Virus record (IMG/VR): IMGVR_UViG_3300047463_000230
Span: 1 to 63,361 of that record
Origin: a virus
Length of the DNA: 63,361 nt
Direction: 5' to 3' (one strand)
Under the pieces are notes generated by a model. That model was not told the DNA's origin. It searched no databases and worked only from the letters and a program-made list of their open reading frames with translations. The position numbers and the translations under genes are program-made. How positions within the stretch are numbered: the first letter of the stretch is position 1; every line of letters begins with the position of its first letter. This document shows positions 1 to 9,211 of the stretch, piece after piece.

Positions 1-806
1 CCATAGTTCCCCGAGAAGACCGATCCGCCACCAGCGTTTCCTTGGCCGCCTGTTCCTGATCCACCCGTTCCGGCATAACGACCGCCGCCTCCAGAGGCAG
101 CGGATGCGCCATTACCTGCGGATGATGTTCCGTCGGAGCCACGACCGCCGCCCCCGCCTCCGGGGGCAACCGAAAAAAATACAGAACCAGAGCCATTTCC
201 ACCAAGTCCGCCGCTTGGCCCAGTACTGCCAGTACCACCAGGCCCAACGGTGATTGTGTATTGAGTTCCGGGTGTCACAGACAAACCAGTGCCAGTTAAA
301 ACGCCTCCTGCACCGCCGCCTGCGCCTGGCCCATAAGTTCCAGAACCCCCGCCACCACCGCCTCCTGAAATGACCAGATAATCTGTCGCTGTCACCCCGG
401 ACGGGCATCGGTTTCCAGTCGGCCAATCTGCATTGGTCGAGTTGCTCGACGTGTATGTGGCGATCGTAGCAAGCTCATAGACAAGCTCGCCCTCGTAATA
501 GGTCGGTAAAATTCGGATTGGTGTTCCAGGATCAATCCGAGAAAAGTCCTGCCCAGTGATCTGAACCCATACGGCAAATGCCTCGTTCCTGTCAGCAAAC
601 GGGCGCTGCCAGAGAATTTCGCCCCCATCACGGGCCTTGATAACGACCTTCCAAGAGACGCCAGCCCCGATAAGCTGAGGCGTAACAAACAGAAGATCGC
701 GCTTCTTGCGCGCCACCCGAAAAGCCGTCGGGTTTGGGAGCGTCAGCGTAGGGGCGCCACACACAAGCCCGTGCGTGCGACCCTCAAATTTCGGTTCAAA
801 CAGCAT
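1..806 (-). CDS. glycine-rich tail fibre, N-terminal part (runs off the left end)
   Basis: Open from an ATG at 806 to the left edge without a stop, at least 268 residues. The first ~140 residues are an ordinary globular N-terminus (MLFEPKFEGRTHG start). After about residue 145 the protein becomes a Gly/Ser/Thr-rich chain with GGGGGGGSGTYGPG-type runs, typical of glycine-rich phage fibre tips that bind receptors. The ATG lies only a few bases after the stop of the upstream fibre gene (810), so translation is probably coupled. The right window end holds a matching glycine-rich C-terminus, and both are probably one gene if the genome is circular. Sheet-like glycine-rich domain and host-binding role are inferred from composition. 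Confidence 0.8.
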   Translation of the reverse strand, partial: MLFEPKFEGRTHGLVCGAPTLTLPNPTAFRVARKKRDLLFVTPQLIGAGVSWKVVIKARDGGEILWQRPFADRNEAFAVWVQITGQDFSRIDPGTPIRILPTYYEGELVYELATIATYTSSNSTNADWPTGNRCPSGVTATDYLVISGGGGGGGSGTYGPGAGGGAGGVLTGTGLSVTPGTQYTITVGPGGTGSTGPSGGLGGNGSGSVFFSVAPGGGGGGRGSDGTSSAGNGASAASGGGGRYAGTGGSGTGGQGNAGGGSVFSGNY

Positions 807-809
807 CGG

Positions 810-2165
810 TTAAGTCCATGGGCCATTCCAGGAGTACGTCGCGACGCCGTTCACTTTACGAATGGACAAAATGTACCAAGTGCTATTCGCCGCTGTAAAC
901 GTGCCGCCGGCGCCGGAGCCCGCTGTCTTGAACCCGCTCAGGCTGATCGCGACACTGCTGCCGCTTGCGCCAAGGCTCACGATAATGTCGACCGCGCAAT
1001 CGTTGCTCGGCGCGGTAACCGTCCAGGTAAACGACCCGCTCAGCGACACATACTGATAGTTCCCGAGCGTCGGGTCGACCGTGGTCGACTGCACGGAAGT
1101 GAATGTGCCGATATTGTTGTAGGTGAATGTGAACCCTTTCGTCAGGTTCGCGGTATTGCCAGTCGTAAGCACGGTCGACGACGCGCTCGGGAACGTCATC
1201 GTGGTGCTGTCAGTACCGGCGAGCGTGATGCTGTTGTTCGCCGTCAGTGTCTTGCCGTCGGCGATGGTCAACGTCGATCCCGTAGCCGGCGCGGTCAGCG
1301 CAACCTTGTTGACGCTGGTCGCAGTTGCAACGCCGAGGGTCGGCGTCGTTAGCGTCGGGGACGTCGCCAGAACCATATTACCGGTGCCGGTGACGGCGTT
1401 CGATAGCGTCACGCCGCCGTAGGTCAGTGCGGCGCTGATAGTAGTGGCGCGCGTCAGTGTGATCACACCCGTCGAAGTCCCGCCTAACGTGATCGTACCG
1501 CTGCCCTTGGCGTCGACCGTCAGATTTTCGTTGGCGCCAGAAGATGTGACCGCAATCGCGGCGCCGCCAGCAGCGGCAGCCGACTTGACGCTAATACCCG
1601 TCGCACTTGATGCCGTGGACGCGTCGATGGTCAACGACGGATTAGTTGTGCCGTTTGCGCCGACAACCAGTGCATTGGCCGACGTTGACGTAATCGTATG
1701 ATTCGCACTCGCCAACGTGCCGGTGAACGTCGGACCGGCGGACAGCACCATATTGCCGGTGCCCGTTACAGCATTGGACAGTGTCACGCCGCCATAAGTC
1801 AGTGCGGATGACAAAGTCAGTGGGCCGGACATTGTGTCGCCGGTCTTGTTCAGGATCGATGATGCTATTGCTGTAAAGGCAACTTGCGCTTGACCGCTCA
1901 GATTAATCGCAGCGTTGCCATTAGTTGATGTCACAACAGTACGGGACAGTGTTGCCCCGGATGCCGTGTAGGTGCCGGTGCCTGTCTCACTATTGCCGCC
2001 GGCTGCGTCAATAATGGAATAGAAAACAACCGTGGTGCCAGTGTTGAACGGCGCACCATAGGTGGCAGGGGTCATGAATGGTGACACCGCCGCACCGACT
2101 GTTATGGTGCCAGTGCCAGTCGTTGCTGTCTGAAACCGGACGAGATCAGCAAGTGTCGTCGCCAT
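810..2165 (-). CDS. tail fibre-like virion protein with internal repeats
   Basis: 451 residues, rich in Thr, Ser, Ala and Gly with almost no Cys or Trp. A short N-terminal segment (residues 10-60) with ITVGAAVSPFMTPAT resembles fibre attachment regions. The body holds two near-identical copies of ALTYGGVTLSNAVTGTGNMV (about residues 122-141 and 243-262), each introducing a stretch of short beta-prone repeats. This pattern suits a trimeric beta-rich fibre shaft. An AAGGA-type ribosome site lies upstream of the ATG. It sits directly before the glycine-rich fibre gene. I infer a structural role; no enzymatic motif is visible. Confidence 0.65.
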   Translation of the reverse strand: MATTLADLVRFQTATTGTGTITVGAAVSPFMTPATYGAPFNTGTTVVFYSIIDAAGGNSETGTGTYTASGATLSRTVVTSTNGNAAINLSGQAQVAFTAIASSILNKTGDTMSGPLTLSSALTYGGVTLSNAVTGTGNMVLSAGPTFTGTLASANHTITSTSANALVVGANGTTNPSLTIDASTASSATGISVKSAAAAGGAAIAVTSSGANENLTVDAKGSGTITLGGTSTGVITLTRATTISAALTYGGVTLSNAVTGTGNMVLATSPTLTTPTLGVATATSVNKVALTAPATGSTLTIADGKTLTANNSITLAGTDSTTMTFPSASSTVLTTGNTANLTKGFTFTYNNIGTFTSVQSTTVDPTLGNYQYVSLSGSFTWTVTAPSNDCAVDIIVSLGASGSSVAISLSGFKTAGSGAGGTFTAANSTWYILSIRKVNGVATYSWNGPWT

Positions 2166-2228
2166 TGTCCTATCCTTGCCACAAGAACGTTAGCTGCTGG
2201 CCGCGTGGTCAGCAGCTAGCGCTGTTGG

Positions 2229-3350
2229 TCAAATTGTGGCGCCAGTGGTCCGCAAGTCAGCGGTGCCTTTGTAGACCGTCGTGCCGGCGTTAAGGGTCAG
2301 GCGCAGCCACCCGCCCTGCGCAACGGATGCGCTGTTGCCATTGGGCAGCGACCCAGGCGAGGCAATGACCGAGATGGGCGAGGGCTGCACCACGAAAGTA
2401 AGCGCGGAGCTGTCACCATTGGTCGGCAGCGTCTGACGGTTGGCACTGGTCGCGGTGTCATTCAAGACCTTGGTCAGCGCAAGGTCCAGCGCAGCACCCG
2501 CTGGCAGCGTGGCGGACTCCGACAGCACCTGCATCGCGGCCGTGATAAGGGCCGTCGACGCGTTGGTGTTGACCCAGAAAATCTTTTCATAATAAGTCTT
2601 GGTCGACCCGCCAGGCACGTCGGCCTGTGCCGTTGCGAACACGCGAGTGATGGCTTTGACCGCATTGGGCGAAATGTCGAACAACATGCCAAAGGCAATG
2701 TCGTAAGTCGACGTAGCGTCGGGGATGGTGCCCCAGTCGCGGTTGATGGCAACCACGTCGGTGCCATAAGCGCCGGACGAATAGGGCGCCGCAATCATGC
2801 GGAGCTGACCGGACCCGGTGCCGCCGGTGATGCGGATAATGAGACCCAGGCCGCTGTAGACCAGCGCGCCAATGGTGGCACCGTCACCCGACTGCATCTT
2901 GAACAGGGGCGGGGTGGTGCCGGTCGTATTGGCCGAACCTACCTGGGCGGTATGGCCGCTGATTTCGCGCGTGGTCGCCATGACCGCGATGTCACCAACG
3001 GCCGTGGTGCCGCCGGGGTTGGTCAGGGAACCGATGGCGCCGCCGGTGATGACACCAGACAAAAGGCGCTCGAATGACTGACCGCCAAACGTCGCCGACA
3101 GGACGGTGGTGCCAGTGACGGTGACCGCCGCCGGGGTCACAACAACGCCGGTGCTGTCGCGGCCGGACACCTGCACCTTAACGGCGGTGTCGGACGCAGA
3201 CGACGACACCACGTCGAAGGTGCCGGGGGTCGGAATGTCATAGAAGCTGACACGCTTGGTAAAGTCGACAGCGCCGCCGACGGTGACGCCATCGGCCTCG
3301 GGCATATTGGCCGACCCGTAGATGATGACTTGGTTGGGAGTGACCGACAT
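2229..3350 (-). CDS. putative virion protein, unknown
   Basis: 373 residues, Ala/Gly/Thr/Val-rich, no signal peptide or membrane segment. The N-terminus (SVTPNQVIIYGSANMPEAD) and the many short Thr-rich strands look like a beta-structured virion or fibre protein. It lies between a small connector-type gene (3369-3830) and the fibre genes, in one co-directional run. I do not recognise the family. Confidence 0.55.
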   Translation of the reverse strand: MSVTPNQVIIYGSANMPEADGVTVGGAVDFTKRVSFYDIPTPGTFDVVSSSASDTAVKVQVSGRDSTGVVVTPAAVTVTGTTVLSATFGGQSFERLLSGVITGGAIGSLTNPGGTTAVGDIAVMATTREISGHTAQVGSANTTGTTPPLFKMQSGDGATIGALVYSGLGLIIRITGGTGSGQLRMIAAPYSSGAYGTDVVAINRDWGTIPDATSTYDIAFGMLFDISPNAVKAITRVFATAQADVPGGSTKTYYEKIFWVNTNASTALITAAMQVLSESATLPAGAALDLALTKVLNDTATSANRQTLPTNGDSSALTFVVQPSPISVIASPGSLPNGNSASVAQGGWLRLTLNAGTTVYKGTADLRTTGATI

Positions 3351-3368
3351 TGTTCAGGTTCCTTTTGC

Positions 3369-3830
3369 TCAATCGATCCAGGAGGTGAAGTTGTCAACAT
3401 ACAAGCCGGTGTCGACGAAAGACGGGCGACCCGGCTCGCCCTTCTTGCCCTTAAAGCGATGGCTGACGCCCTTAAGCGACGCCTTCGTCGGCACGCCCGG
3501 ATACCCGAGGCGGTCCATTTCTTTGTTGGTTATGAAGTCATCGAAAAGGCCCTTGACCTTTTTCGTGCCCTCGCCAAACGGGTCAATGGTCGGCGGCGCC
3601 CCCGCCATAATGCTTTCCAACGTGCCTGCCACCGACTGCGCCAACTGGTCTGCGATCAGCTGCTGCTTTTCCTGGAAAAAGACTTCCATCACGTGGTACT
3701 TGTCTTCCAGTATGCTGGCAACGTCGCCCGTGGTCATACCCGACGGCGCCTTGGCCTTGCGTCGGCGCTTGCCGGGCGTCGGCGCCTCATTTTCATAGGG
3801 CATTTCGATAACGCCCAGATGCAGGATCAT
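3369..3830 (-). CDS. putative head-tail connector/tail completion protein
   Basis: 153 residues, starting at an ATG that overlaps the stop of the upstream gene as ATGA. The N-terminus is basic (KRRRKAK), the middle looks helical (residues 35-75), and the protein ends in VDTGLYVDNFTSWID, similar in style to the DTG..xSI ending of HK97 gp10-like tail completion proteins. Function is inferred from that ending and from its place after the capsid genes. An alternative ATG lies nine codons in. Confidence 0.45.
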   Translation of the reverse strand: MILHLGVIEMPYENEAPTPGKRRRKAKAPSGMTTGDVASILEDKYHVMEVFFQEKQQLIADQLAQSVAGTLESIMAGAPPTIDPFGEGTKKVKGLFDDFITNKEMDRLGYPGVPTKASLKGVSHRFKGKKGEPGRPSFVDTGLYVDNFTSWID

Positions 3831-4222
3831 CCGACCAGAATCCCAGCGTTGGACAGCGTGCCGGTCGAGCCGGAAGTATTTTGAATGGAGACTACGAATG
3901 ACAAAAATGGAGTGAAGTCGGACAACTTGACCGTCGTCGGAGTCGCCGCCGTCATCCCACTATTGTTTGTGTCAATCAGGATTGTGCCTGCCGCATCAAG
4001 GTAGCGACTGACAATGAGATCACCACTCTGGCTGAGTGTGGCGCAGGCAACGATCGAGTCTGCATTACCAGCCAAGATCACGCCACTTGACCACGTTGTA
4101 TTACCAGCGATGGTCGCTGGAAACGGAGTCGGGGGCGTAATGATATAGTTGCCGTTGGCCACGTAAACGGGGATTGCCGCAGCAGCATTCTGCTGCAAGT
4201 TCGGATAAGGATAGTTGCTCAT
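3827..4222 (-). CDS. small virion protein, unknown
   Basis: 131 residues from the ATG at 4222, which overlaps the preceding stop as ATGA. The chain alternates short beta-prone segments (VYVANGNYIITPPTPFPATI) with Gly/Ser turns and has no membrane segment or catalytic motif. Its place among short post-capsid genes suggests a head decoration or connector part. Confidence 0.5.
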   Translation of the reverse strand: MSNYPYPNLQQNAAAAIPVYVANGNYIITPPTPFPATIAGNTTWSSGVILAGNADSIVACATLSQSGDLIVSRYLDAAGTILIDTNNSGMTAATPTTVKLSDFTPFLSFVVSIQNTSGSTGTLSNAGILVG

Positions 4223-4668
4223 GATATTCCCCACAGTGTCCCGTACCGTTGTGCGAACGCAAGATACTGGCGGCCCCAAGGGTCCTTCAGGTACTGCAAG
4301 TCGGCCAGCGTAAAGTCCTCCGCCGCCTTCTGCACCACCATCGACTCGCTAGTGCCCTCGTCGCCCGCCGAGCTGATAACGCCCGACACAAAACCAAAGA
4401 TATTGTATTTGGTCCGCACGTCGGCGAAAAATGTCTGGCCGGTCGGGTCTTGCGCAAAGTTGATCAGATTGCTGCCGCCAAGATTGTAGACAGCCAGCAT
4501 GTAGATCGGCCCTGCCGCTTGCGCCAGGGCGCTATTGACGATTGACACCGCAACGTCATAGGCGAACGGGATAGAAGGCGAGTTGTCCGGCAGTTGGGTG
4601 GTCGTAATGCCCATCTGCGTCCTGACAAACACCAGGAACCCGGCCAGCGTTGGGGTGTAGGTGGTCAT
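4219..4668 (-). CDS. putative connector/adaptor protein, unknown
   Basis: 149 residues. The ATG at 4668 overlaps the previous stop (ATGA); an upstream in-frame extension to 4776 would run deep into the neighbouring gene and is unlikely. It begins TTYTPTLAGFLVFVRTQMGI and is predicted mostly helical (residues 35-70 and 110-145), as expected for a gp6/gp16-like head-tail adaptor. The family is not recognised; the role is inferred from gene order. Confidence 0.45.
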   Translation of the reverse strand: MTTYTPTLAGFLVFVRTQMGITTTQLPDNSPSIPFAYDVAVSIVNSALAQAAGPIYMLAVYNLGGSNLINFAQDPTGQTFFADVRTKYNIFGFVSGVISSAGDEGTSESMVVQKAAEDFTLADLQYLKDPWGRQYLAFAQRYGTLWGIS

Positions 4669-4859
4669 ACCACTTCGGCCTTCCGCTTGAAGGCCACCAT
4701 CACAGTGGCCTCGCCATAGCAGCCCGCAGCGTTGCGGCTGTAGTACTTGCCCGCGAAGTGCAGGATGTCCGGCCACGGCAACAGACCAGTGATCTGTACC
4801 GTGGCGTGGCGCTTCCCATCCTTCCCAAACAAGTCAACGTCGCGGGGTTCGCCGGCCAT
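4665..4859 (-). CDS. small post-capsid protein, unknown
   Basis: 64 residues if it starts at the ATG at 4859; a TTG at 4865 overlapping the previous stop is an alternative. It ends in an overlapping TGA with the next ATG. It contains HATVQITGLLPWPDILHFAG and a basic C-terminus. No family recognised; the tight overlaps on both sides support it as a real gene. Confidence 0.5.
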   Translation of the reverse strand: MAGEPRDVDLFGKDGKRHATVQITGLLPWPDILHFAGKYYSRNAAGCYGEATVMVAFKRKAEVV

Positions 4860-4861
4860 GG

Positions 4862-5374
4862 TCAAGCCGCCCGGCGGTTGTTGCGGTTGCCCCGGCGCGG
4901 GGGTTCGGACGGTGCCTCATTGCGCGTGACCCGCAAGCCTTCGTTGAAAGTCGGGTCGCTGCCGTCCTTGGTTTCTTCAACCACCGACATTTCAAGGGCA
5001 GCCGGACCGGCGCCGCGTTCGACCAGCGATGACTCCGTAGCGACGGCCGCTTCCTTGCGCAGCTCCTTGCCGCGCTCGACCATCACATCGTAGTTGTGCG
5101 CAATGGCCGACTTGATCTTGGCGACCGGTACCGGCTTGTCGACCGAGTAGCACAGGCCAACGAACGGCTTGGTCCGGTCGACCTCGTCAACCGACACCAG
5201 CCCATAGGTGGCGTGCTGGCGCACGATGGCGTCGATGTCGGGGGTCGACAGGTCACCTGAAATCTGGACCTGCGACCCGATGTCGATGCGCTGCGAGCGC
5301 GGACCGGGGGTCTCGGGCAGCCGGTAAATGAAGTCCTGAACTTGCTGGGTGCAATTGGCGATGTACATTTTCAT
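4862..5374 (-). CDS. putative virion protein following the capsid gene
   Basis: 170 residues. The first ~95 residues form a compact, probably beta-rich domain (KMYIANCTQQVQDFIYRLPE), and the last ~50 are disordered-looking and end in a basic run (PPRRGNRNNRRAA), which could contact DNA or the capsid lumen. It follows the major capsid gene after a strong hairpin at 5406-5435. I do not recognise the family. Confidence 0.5.
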   Translation of the reverse strand: MKMYIANCTQQVQDFIYRLPETPGPRSQRIDIGSQVQISGDLSTPDIDAIVRQHATYGLVSVDEVDRTKPFVGLCYSVDKPVPVAKIKSAIAHNYDVMVERGKELRKEAAVATESSLVERGAGPAALEMSVVEETKDGSDPTFNEGLRVTRNEAPSEPPRRGNRNNRRAA

Positions 5375-5405
5375 AACGGTATCCTCCAGGATTTCGAGAG
5401 ATACA

Positions 5406-5435
5406 GTACCCCGTCGTCAACTGACGACGGGGTAC
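5406..5435 (-). terminator. hairpin after the major capsid gene
   Basis: A perfect 13-bp stem (GTACCCCGTCGTC with GACGACGGGGTAC) around a 4-base loop, immediately after the capsid stop codon. On the minus strand it is followed only by a mildly T-rich stretch (TGTATCTCTC), so it may act as a partial terminator or as a 3' stabiliser that keeps capsid mRNA in excess. Confidence 0.6.
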
Positions 5436-5443
5436 CGCAGACC

Positions 5444-6466
5444 TTACTGATACTGCATCGACATGACAGTGACAGCCTCGGGACGGATGCCCCAACCCGA
5501 GGTAATACGCCACTCGGACACAACGTCGATCGCGCCGCCCGGCAGCGGGGTCGGGATTTCGCGCGGCGCCGCCATGTCGCAGTACATGAGCGAACAGGCT
5601 TCGATGCCAGGGGCAAGGCGCGCGAACTCGTTGGTGTTGATGGCCCCGCCCTGCGGTTTCTTGACCTCGGGCATCAGCAGGATTACCGCGTCAGTGCCGT
5701 TGGCACCCTTGCCGATCAGGGTGTCGTCGTAAGCCCAAATGATCTCGTCGTCATTGAATTCGGCAACGTCCTTGAACAGACCGGCAGTGCTGGTGGTGCC
5801 GCCACCGGCACGCTGGAACTGGGTCAACTGCACGATGTTCTGGTACTCGAACGCGCCGAGGACGCGCTGCGGACCCAGGATCGTGAACTTGTGCCCAATG
5901 CCAAGCTGGTTGGTGCGGGTCTTGAGGGCGGACAGCTGGGTGAGCAGGAACACGCCCATCTGGCCGTTGTCGTAGGTGACGACAGTGGTGTTGCCGTTAC
6001 TATCAGGCGGCAGGTTGACTGCCGTGGCGCCCTGAGTGTTGACCAGACCTTCGCCGTTGGCGGGGTTGAAGCCATACAGCAGCGCCGAGCGGGCGAGCTG
6101 GAAATGGCCCTGACGCATACCAAGCCGCTGCGCCTCGACGATCGGCACGCCCCAGCGGCCCATCGCCGCCGTGTCGTGGTGGTCGTACTCAGCGCGGACA
6201 CGCAGCAGGTAGGACGGCGTGCTGATCATCGACAGGGCGGTCGACACCGACGGCAACAGGTTGTAGGCGGACTGGCCGCTGGCAACCTTGGTGCGGAGGT
6301 CGACGCGCTTGATGTAGGCGTACAGGTCGCCGTCGGCCAGACGCGGCAGGGGCTGACCGTTGGCCAACAGGTCGAACGCGCCGGACGCCTGCACATACGG
6401 CAGGAGCAGGCCGGGCTCGAAGTAGGCCGGATTGACCGTCAGAAACGACGGGGCGAGATTGGGCAT
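5444..6466 (-). CDS. major capsid protein, DUF2184-like
   Basis: 340 residues. Size, position after the maturation-protein and cement genes, and features such as EYDHHDTAAMGRWGVPIVEAQ and the C-terminal WRITSGWGIRPEAVTVMSMQY match the DUF2184 group of HK97-fold major capsid proteins. It would form the capsid hexamers and pentamers. It lies 13 nt after the decoration gene and is followed by a strong hairpin, which fits a highly expressed gene. No clear N-terminal delta domain is seen, so scaffolding is probably supplied by the acidic fusion protein at 7364-9211 (inference). Confidence 0.82.
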   Translation of the reverse strand: MPNLAPSFLTVNPAYFEPGLLLPYVQASGAFDLLANGQPLPRLADGDLYAYIKRVDLRTKVASGQSAYNLLPSVSTALSMISTPSYLLRVRAEYDHHDTAAMGRWGVPIVEAQRLGMRQGHFQLARSALLYGFNPANGEGLVNTQGATAVNLPPDSNGNTTVVTYDNGQMGVFLLTQLSALKTRTNQLGIGHKFTILGPQRVLGAFEYQNIVQLTQFQRAGGGTTSTAGLFKDVAEFNDDEIIWAYDDTLIGKGANGTDAVILLMPEVKKPQGGAINTNEFARLAPGIEACSLMYCDMAAPREIPTPLPGGAIDVVSEWRITSGWGIRPEAVTVMSMQYQ

Positions 6467-6479
6467 TTGTTTGGACTCC

Positions 6480-7361
6480 TCAGATCAGGATGATGGCGGT
6501 GGTGCCACTGCGATTCCACGTCGCAAAGCCCGTCGCCGCGTTGTAGCTGACAGTCATGGAATTGCCGACCTGGATGTCGAGCACCTTGACCGCCAGGGCG
6601 CCCGTGCCGACATTGGCAACGATGGTGCCGCCGATGGTGCCGATGACACCCGCCGCAGCCGGCATGGCCAGCGTGAAGTGGGTGGTGTCGGTATAGGTGT
6701 CGATGACGAACGGACCATTGACGGCAGCAGCGCCGCCCGTGCCGGTGTTGGTGGCACCGCTGATATAGACGGTGTCGCCCAGGCCAAACGGCACGGCGGC
6801 GCCAGCAACCACAGTGCCGCGACCGCCGTTGGTGTTGGCCCAGGTAATGGACGTGATCGAGATCGTCGCGCCAGACGCCACGTAGGGCTGCAACATCTGG
6901 TCGTTGAAGTCCCAGCTCACGTTCTGGTTGATGAGACCGCCTTCCAGCGACGCCAGCGACGGGTCACAGGCGACGGCGATACGGGCACCCGACCCCAGGC
7001 GGTAGAAGTTGACGCCCATGCCAGTGGCCGCCAGCGGCACCGGGGACTGCGGCGAGTTGACCATGGAATAATCCTGGTCGAACACGGCGAAGCCGGTCAG
7101 GTTGGTCAGGGCCGAGGCGCGGGCAACGCTGTTGCCCAAGGTGCCACCAGCGACCAACGGCACCGTCGTAATCAGCTCCTGGACCGCGACGCCACCCCAC
7201 ATGGGCAGGGTTTCAGTCGACGCCAAGACGCCACCCGCAAGGTTGTTGCGGGTGTTGGGCGCGTCCAGGGCGGTGCCCTGGATGTAGCCCGACGTGTCGA
7301 TGCCGAACGAGCCGGCGGCGACGGTCGTCAGGACCGGATTGACAGAGAATTGAGCAGACAT
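6480..7361 (-). CDS. capsid cement/decoration protein with inserted FCCH-like domain
   Basis: 293 residues. The N-terminal half (VNPVLTTVAAGSFGIDTSGYI) and the location between a DUF2213 gene and a DUF2184 capsid gene fit phage structural cement proteins. Residues ~168-248 form a separable beta domain with FGLGDTVYISG, VNGPFVIDTYTDTTHFTL and a final GTIGGTI, resembling the E1-FCCH-like module annotated in many virion proteins. Related segments occur in the sheath (57814-59193) and the J-like baseplate protein (50635-52050). Attachment to the capsid surface is inferred. Confidence 0.65.
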   Translation of the reverse strand: MSAQFSVNPVLTTVAAGSFGIDTSGYIQGTALDAPNTRNNLAGGVLASTETLPMWGGVAVQELITTVPLVAGGTLGNSVARASALTNLTGFAVFDQDYSMVNSPQSPVPLAATGMGVNFYRLGSGARIAVACDPSLASLEGGLINQNVSWDFNDQMLQPYVASGATISITSITWANTNGGRGTVVAGAAVPFGLGDTVYISGATNTGTGGAAAVNGPFVIDTYTDTTHFTLAMPAAAGVIGTIGGTIVANVGTGALAVKVLDIQVGNSMTVSYNAATGFATWNRSGTTAIILI

Positions 7362-7363
7362 TG

Positions 7364-9211
7364 TTAGCGGTTCCCATTGTTACGGATGCCGGCGAGCCGG
7401 CGACGATTGGAGGCGTTGGAGAAGTTGGACATCCACGCGCGGGGCTCACCGACAAAGCTGATCATACGGCGGCCCGTCAGGTCCGTCGAAACGATCTCAC
7501 GCAGCGACCCCTCCGGCAAGCCGGCCGGGTTCATGGCCGCCGCAGTGGCGTCGGCATAAATCTGCGTCTCCGCGATGGTGAACGCAGCGTCGTCGGCCAA
7601 TGCGGACAGCTCGACCGGCTTCCACGTCGCACTGTGCTGCTTGAGGCCGGTCGCCAGACGACGACGGTAGGCCAGCAGCGTTTCGCCGTTCAGCGGGCGC
7701 GGGGCGCTGTCACCAAAGGCCGAAAACACCTTGTCGGCCTTGGCCTGGGCGTCGGCCATGGCGGCGTAGTCTGCGTCCGAAATCTGCTTCGGCAGCATCG
7801 CCTCGACTTGGTCGATGCGCCGGGCAACGTCGTCGTAACGCTTGGCGGCGTCGGCCTTGGCCTTCTCCTCGTCGTCATCGTCATCATCATCGTGACGGCG
7901 CTTGGCATCCTTGCGAGCCTTGCTGTCATCATCATCGTCATCATCATCGTGACGGCGCTTGGCCTTGTCAGCAATGACGCGCTTGGCCTCGATGTTTTCG
8001 GGATTTTCCTCGTCATCGTCATCATCGTCGTGACGGCGCTTGGCCTTGTCAGCAATCTTTTCCTCCGCCTCAAACGCATCCATGCGCTTGTGCAGCGAGT
8101 CCAGGTGCGCGAGCACCTTGTCCAGCTTGTCGCCACCCTCGGCAGCGTCGGCCTTCTTGGTCTCCTCGACCACTTCTTTGATGTCGTCAGGCACTGTTAC
8201 GTCTCCTTGAATAGTATCCGAGACAACCCCGGATGGTTTTTGGCCCTTGTCCCAGACGCCCTGTTCGCAGATGGCCAAGTGGTCGAGCAGGGAAGGCTTG
8301 CCCTCAATCAGCAGCTTGGACCCGTCTTCCAGTTCCATGCGGCTGTTTACGCTAGGTTCTCTAAACACGACGGATGGTGACGTAGACATTTGCGTCTCCG
8401 TCATCATCTTGATCGCGGCGTCGTCGTAAATCTTGGCGATGCCCCAAACTTCATCACCCTTGATATAAGGCAACACAATGGTTCCAACGATGCGGTCGGC
8501 AAATTCCGTGGAATTGAGCACCGCCGCATCGGGGTGCTCCATAATGACGGGCAGGCCATTGCAGCGCTCAAGGAAGTCAGGCATCAGGTAATTTTCAGGA
8601 CGCCTGTATACAAACTCGTCAAACCGCTTGCGGTACGCCGTGCCCGTGCCCGTAATGCGCATGTCAAACAAAGACATGTTTTCATAGCGCTGCGGCGACG
8701 GCAGGTCGCCCGCCATGATCATCTTGGCAACTTCGGTCTCATTGGCCATCAGTCGCCGCAGCGTGACCGCAACGCCGGGGTGCAGCGGGTCCGGCGCCTT
8801 GTCGACCGGCGTCCAGGCATAGGCGGTATGTTCGCCGTCCAGCGTCGGCACAAACTCGGCATCAACGCGCGTGACATAGGTTGTGAAGTCAACGGTCACG
8901 GGCGCCGCCGCACCGGCTGGAGGTCCGCCAACAGCGGCGCCCGTGGTCGACGCCGTCGCGGGGGCGGCCGGCGCGACTTCGTTGGAGCGGATGGTGCGCG
9001 TCAACAGTGTCAACGTGCCTTCCGCTTCAAATCCTGTTTCCTCGCGCGCCTCGCGGATCGCGGCTTGCTCGGGGCTTTCGCCGTCCTCCAGTTTGCCACC
9101 GGGCACGCACCAATAGCCGGCATAGTCGCCGGGCTGGGCGCGTTGCAGGAACAGAGCCTTGTTGTCAGGCGCCAGGATAAGGAGGCCGGCTGCGCGGGTC
9201 ATGTCAGTCAC
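7364..9211 (-). CDS. Nudix hydrolase-DUF2213 fusion with Asp-rich scaffold-like tail
   Basis: 615 residues from a GTG overlapping the previous stop; an ATG at 9202 is an alternative. Residues ~5-150 are a Nudix domain with an intact box, [14 protein letters not shown] followed by REAREETGF, which normally hydrolyses nucleoside diphosphates linked to another moiety. A Pro/Ala-rich insert splits this domain near residue 80. Residues ~165-330 match DUF2213, found beside capsid genes and probably related to head maturation proteases. Residues ~340-470 are highly charged, with three copies of [11 protein letters not shown], and the last ~150 residues are helical. Position before cement and capsid genes suggests a combined protease/scaffold role, while the purpose of the Nudix part is unknown. 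Confidence 0.75.
   Translation of the reverse strand: MTDMTRAAGLLILAPDNKALFLQRAQPGDYAGYWCVPGGKLEDGESPEQAAIREAREETGFEAEGTLTLLTRTIRSNEVAPAAPATASTTGAAVGGPPAGAAAPVTVDFTTYVTRVDAEFVPTLDGEHTAYAWTPVDKAPDPLHPGVAVTLRRLMANETEVAKMIMAGDLPSPQRYENMSLFDMRITGTGTAYRKRFDEFVYRRPENYLMPDFLERCNGLPVIMEHPDAAVLNSTEFADRIVGTIVLPYIKGDEVWGIAKIYDDAAIKMMTETQMSTSPSVVFREPSVNSRMELEDGSKLLIEGKPSLLDHLAICEQGVWDKGQKPSGVVSDTIQGDVTVPDDIKEVVEETKKADAAEGGDKLDKVLAHLDSLHKRMDAFEAEEKIADKAKRRHDDDDDDEENPENIEAKRVIADKAKRRHDDDDDDDDSKARKDAKRRHDDDDDDDEEKAKADAAKRYDDVARRIDQVEAMLPKQISDADYAAMADAQAKADKVFSAFGDSAPRPLNGETLLAYRRRLATGLKQHSATWKPVELSALADDAAFTIAETQIYADATAAAMNPAGLPEGSLREIVSTDLTGRRMISFVGEPRAWMSNFSNASNRRRLAGIRNNGNR
7867..8052 (-). repeat. triplicated AKRRHDDDD-coding repeat
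   Basis: Three in-frame copies of a ~15-codon unit coding AKRRH followed by 6-8 Asp, within the acidic region of the Nudix-DUF2213 protein. The shared DNA core is TCGTGACGGCGCTTGG on the plus strand. The near-identical DNA indicates recent expansion by slippage or unequal recombination. The alternating basic and polyacidic pattern could bind cations or capsid shells. Confidence 0.85.

Noticed and set aside
5342-6493. Long plus-strand ORF opposite the major capsid gene
   Set aside because: It is the antisense shadow of a GC-rich coding gene, lacks a ribosome site and has low-complexity Arg/Gly/Val composition.
7361-8380. Long plus-strand ORF with hydrophobic [10 protein letters not shown] runs
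   Set aside because: It is the antisense of the polyAsp repeat region; the hydrophobic runs are the complement of GAC/GAT codons.
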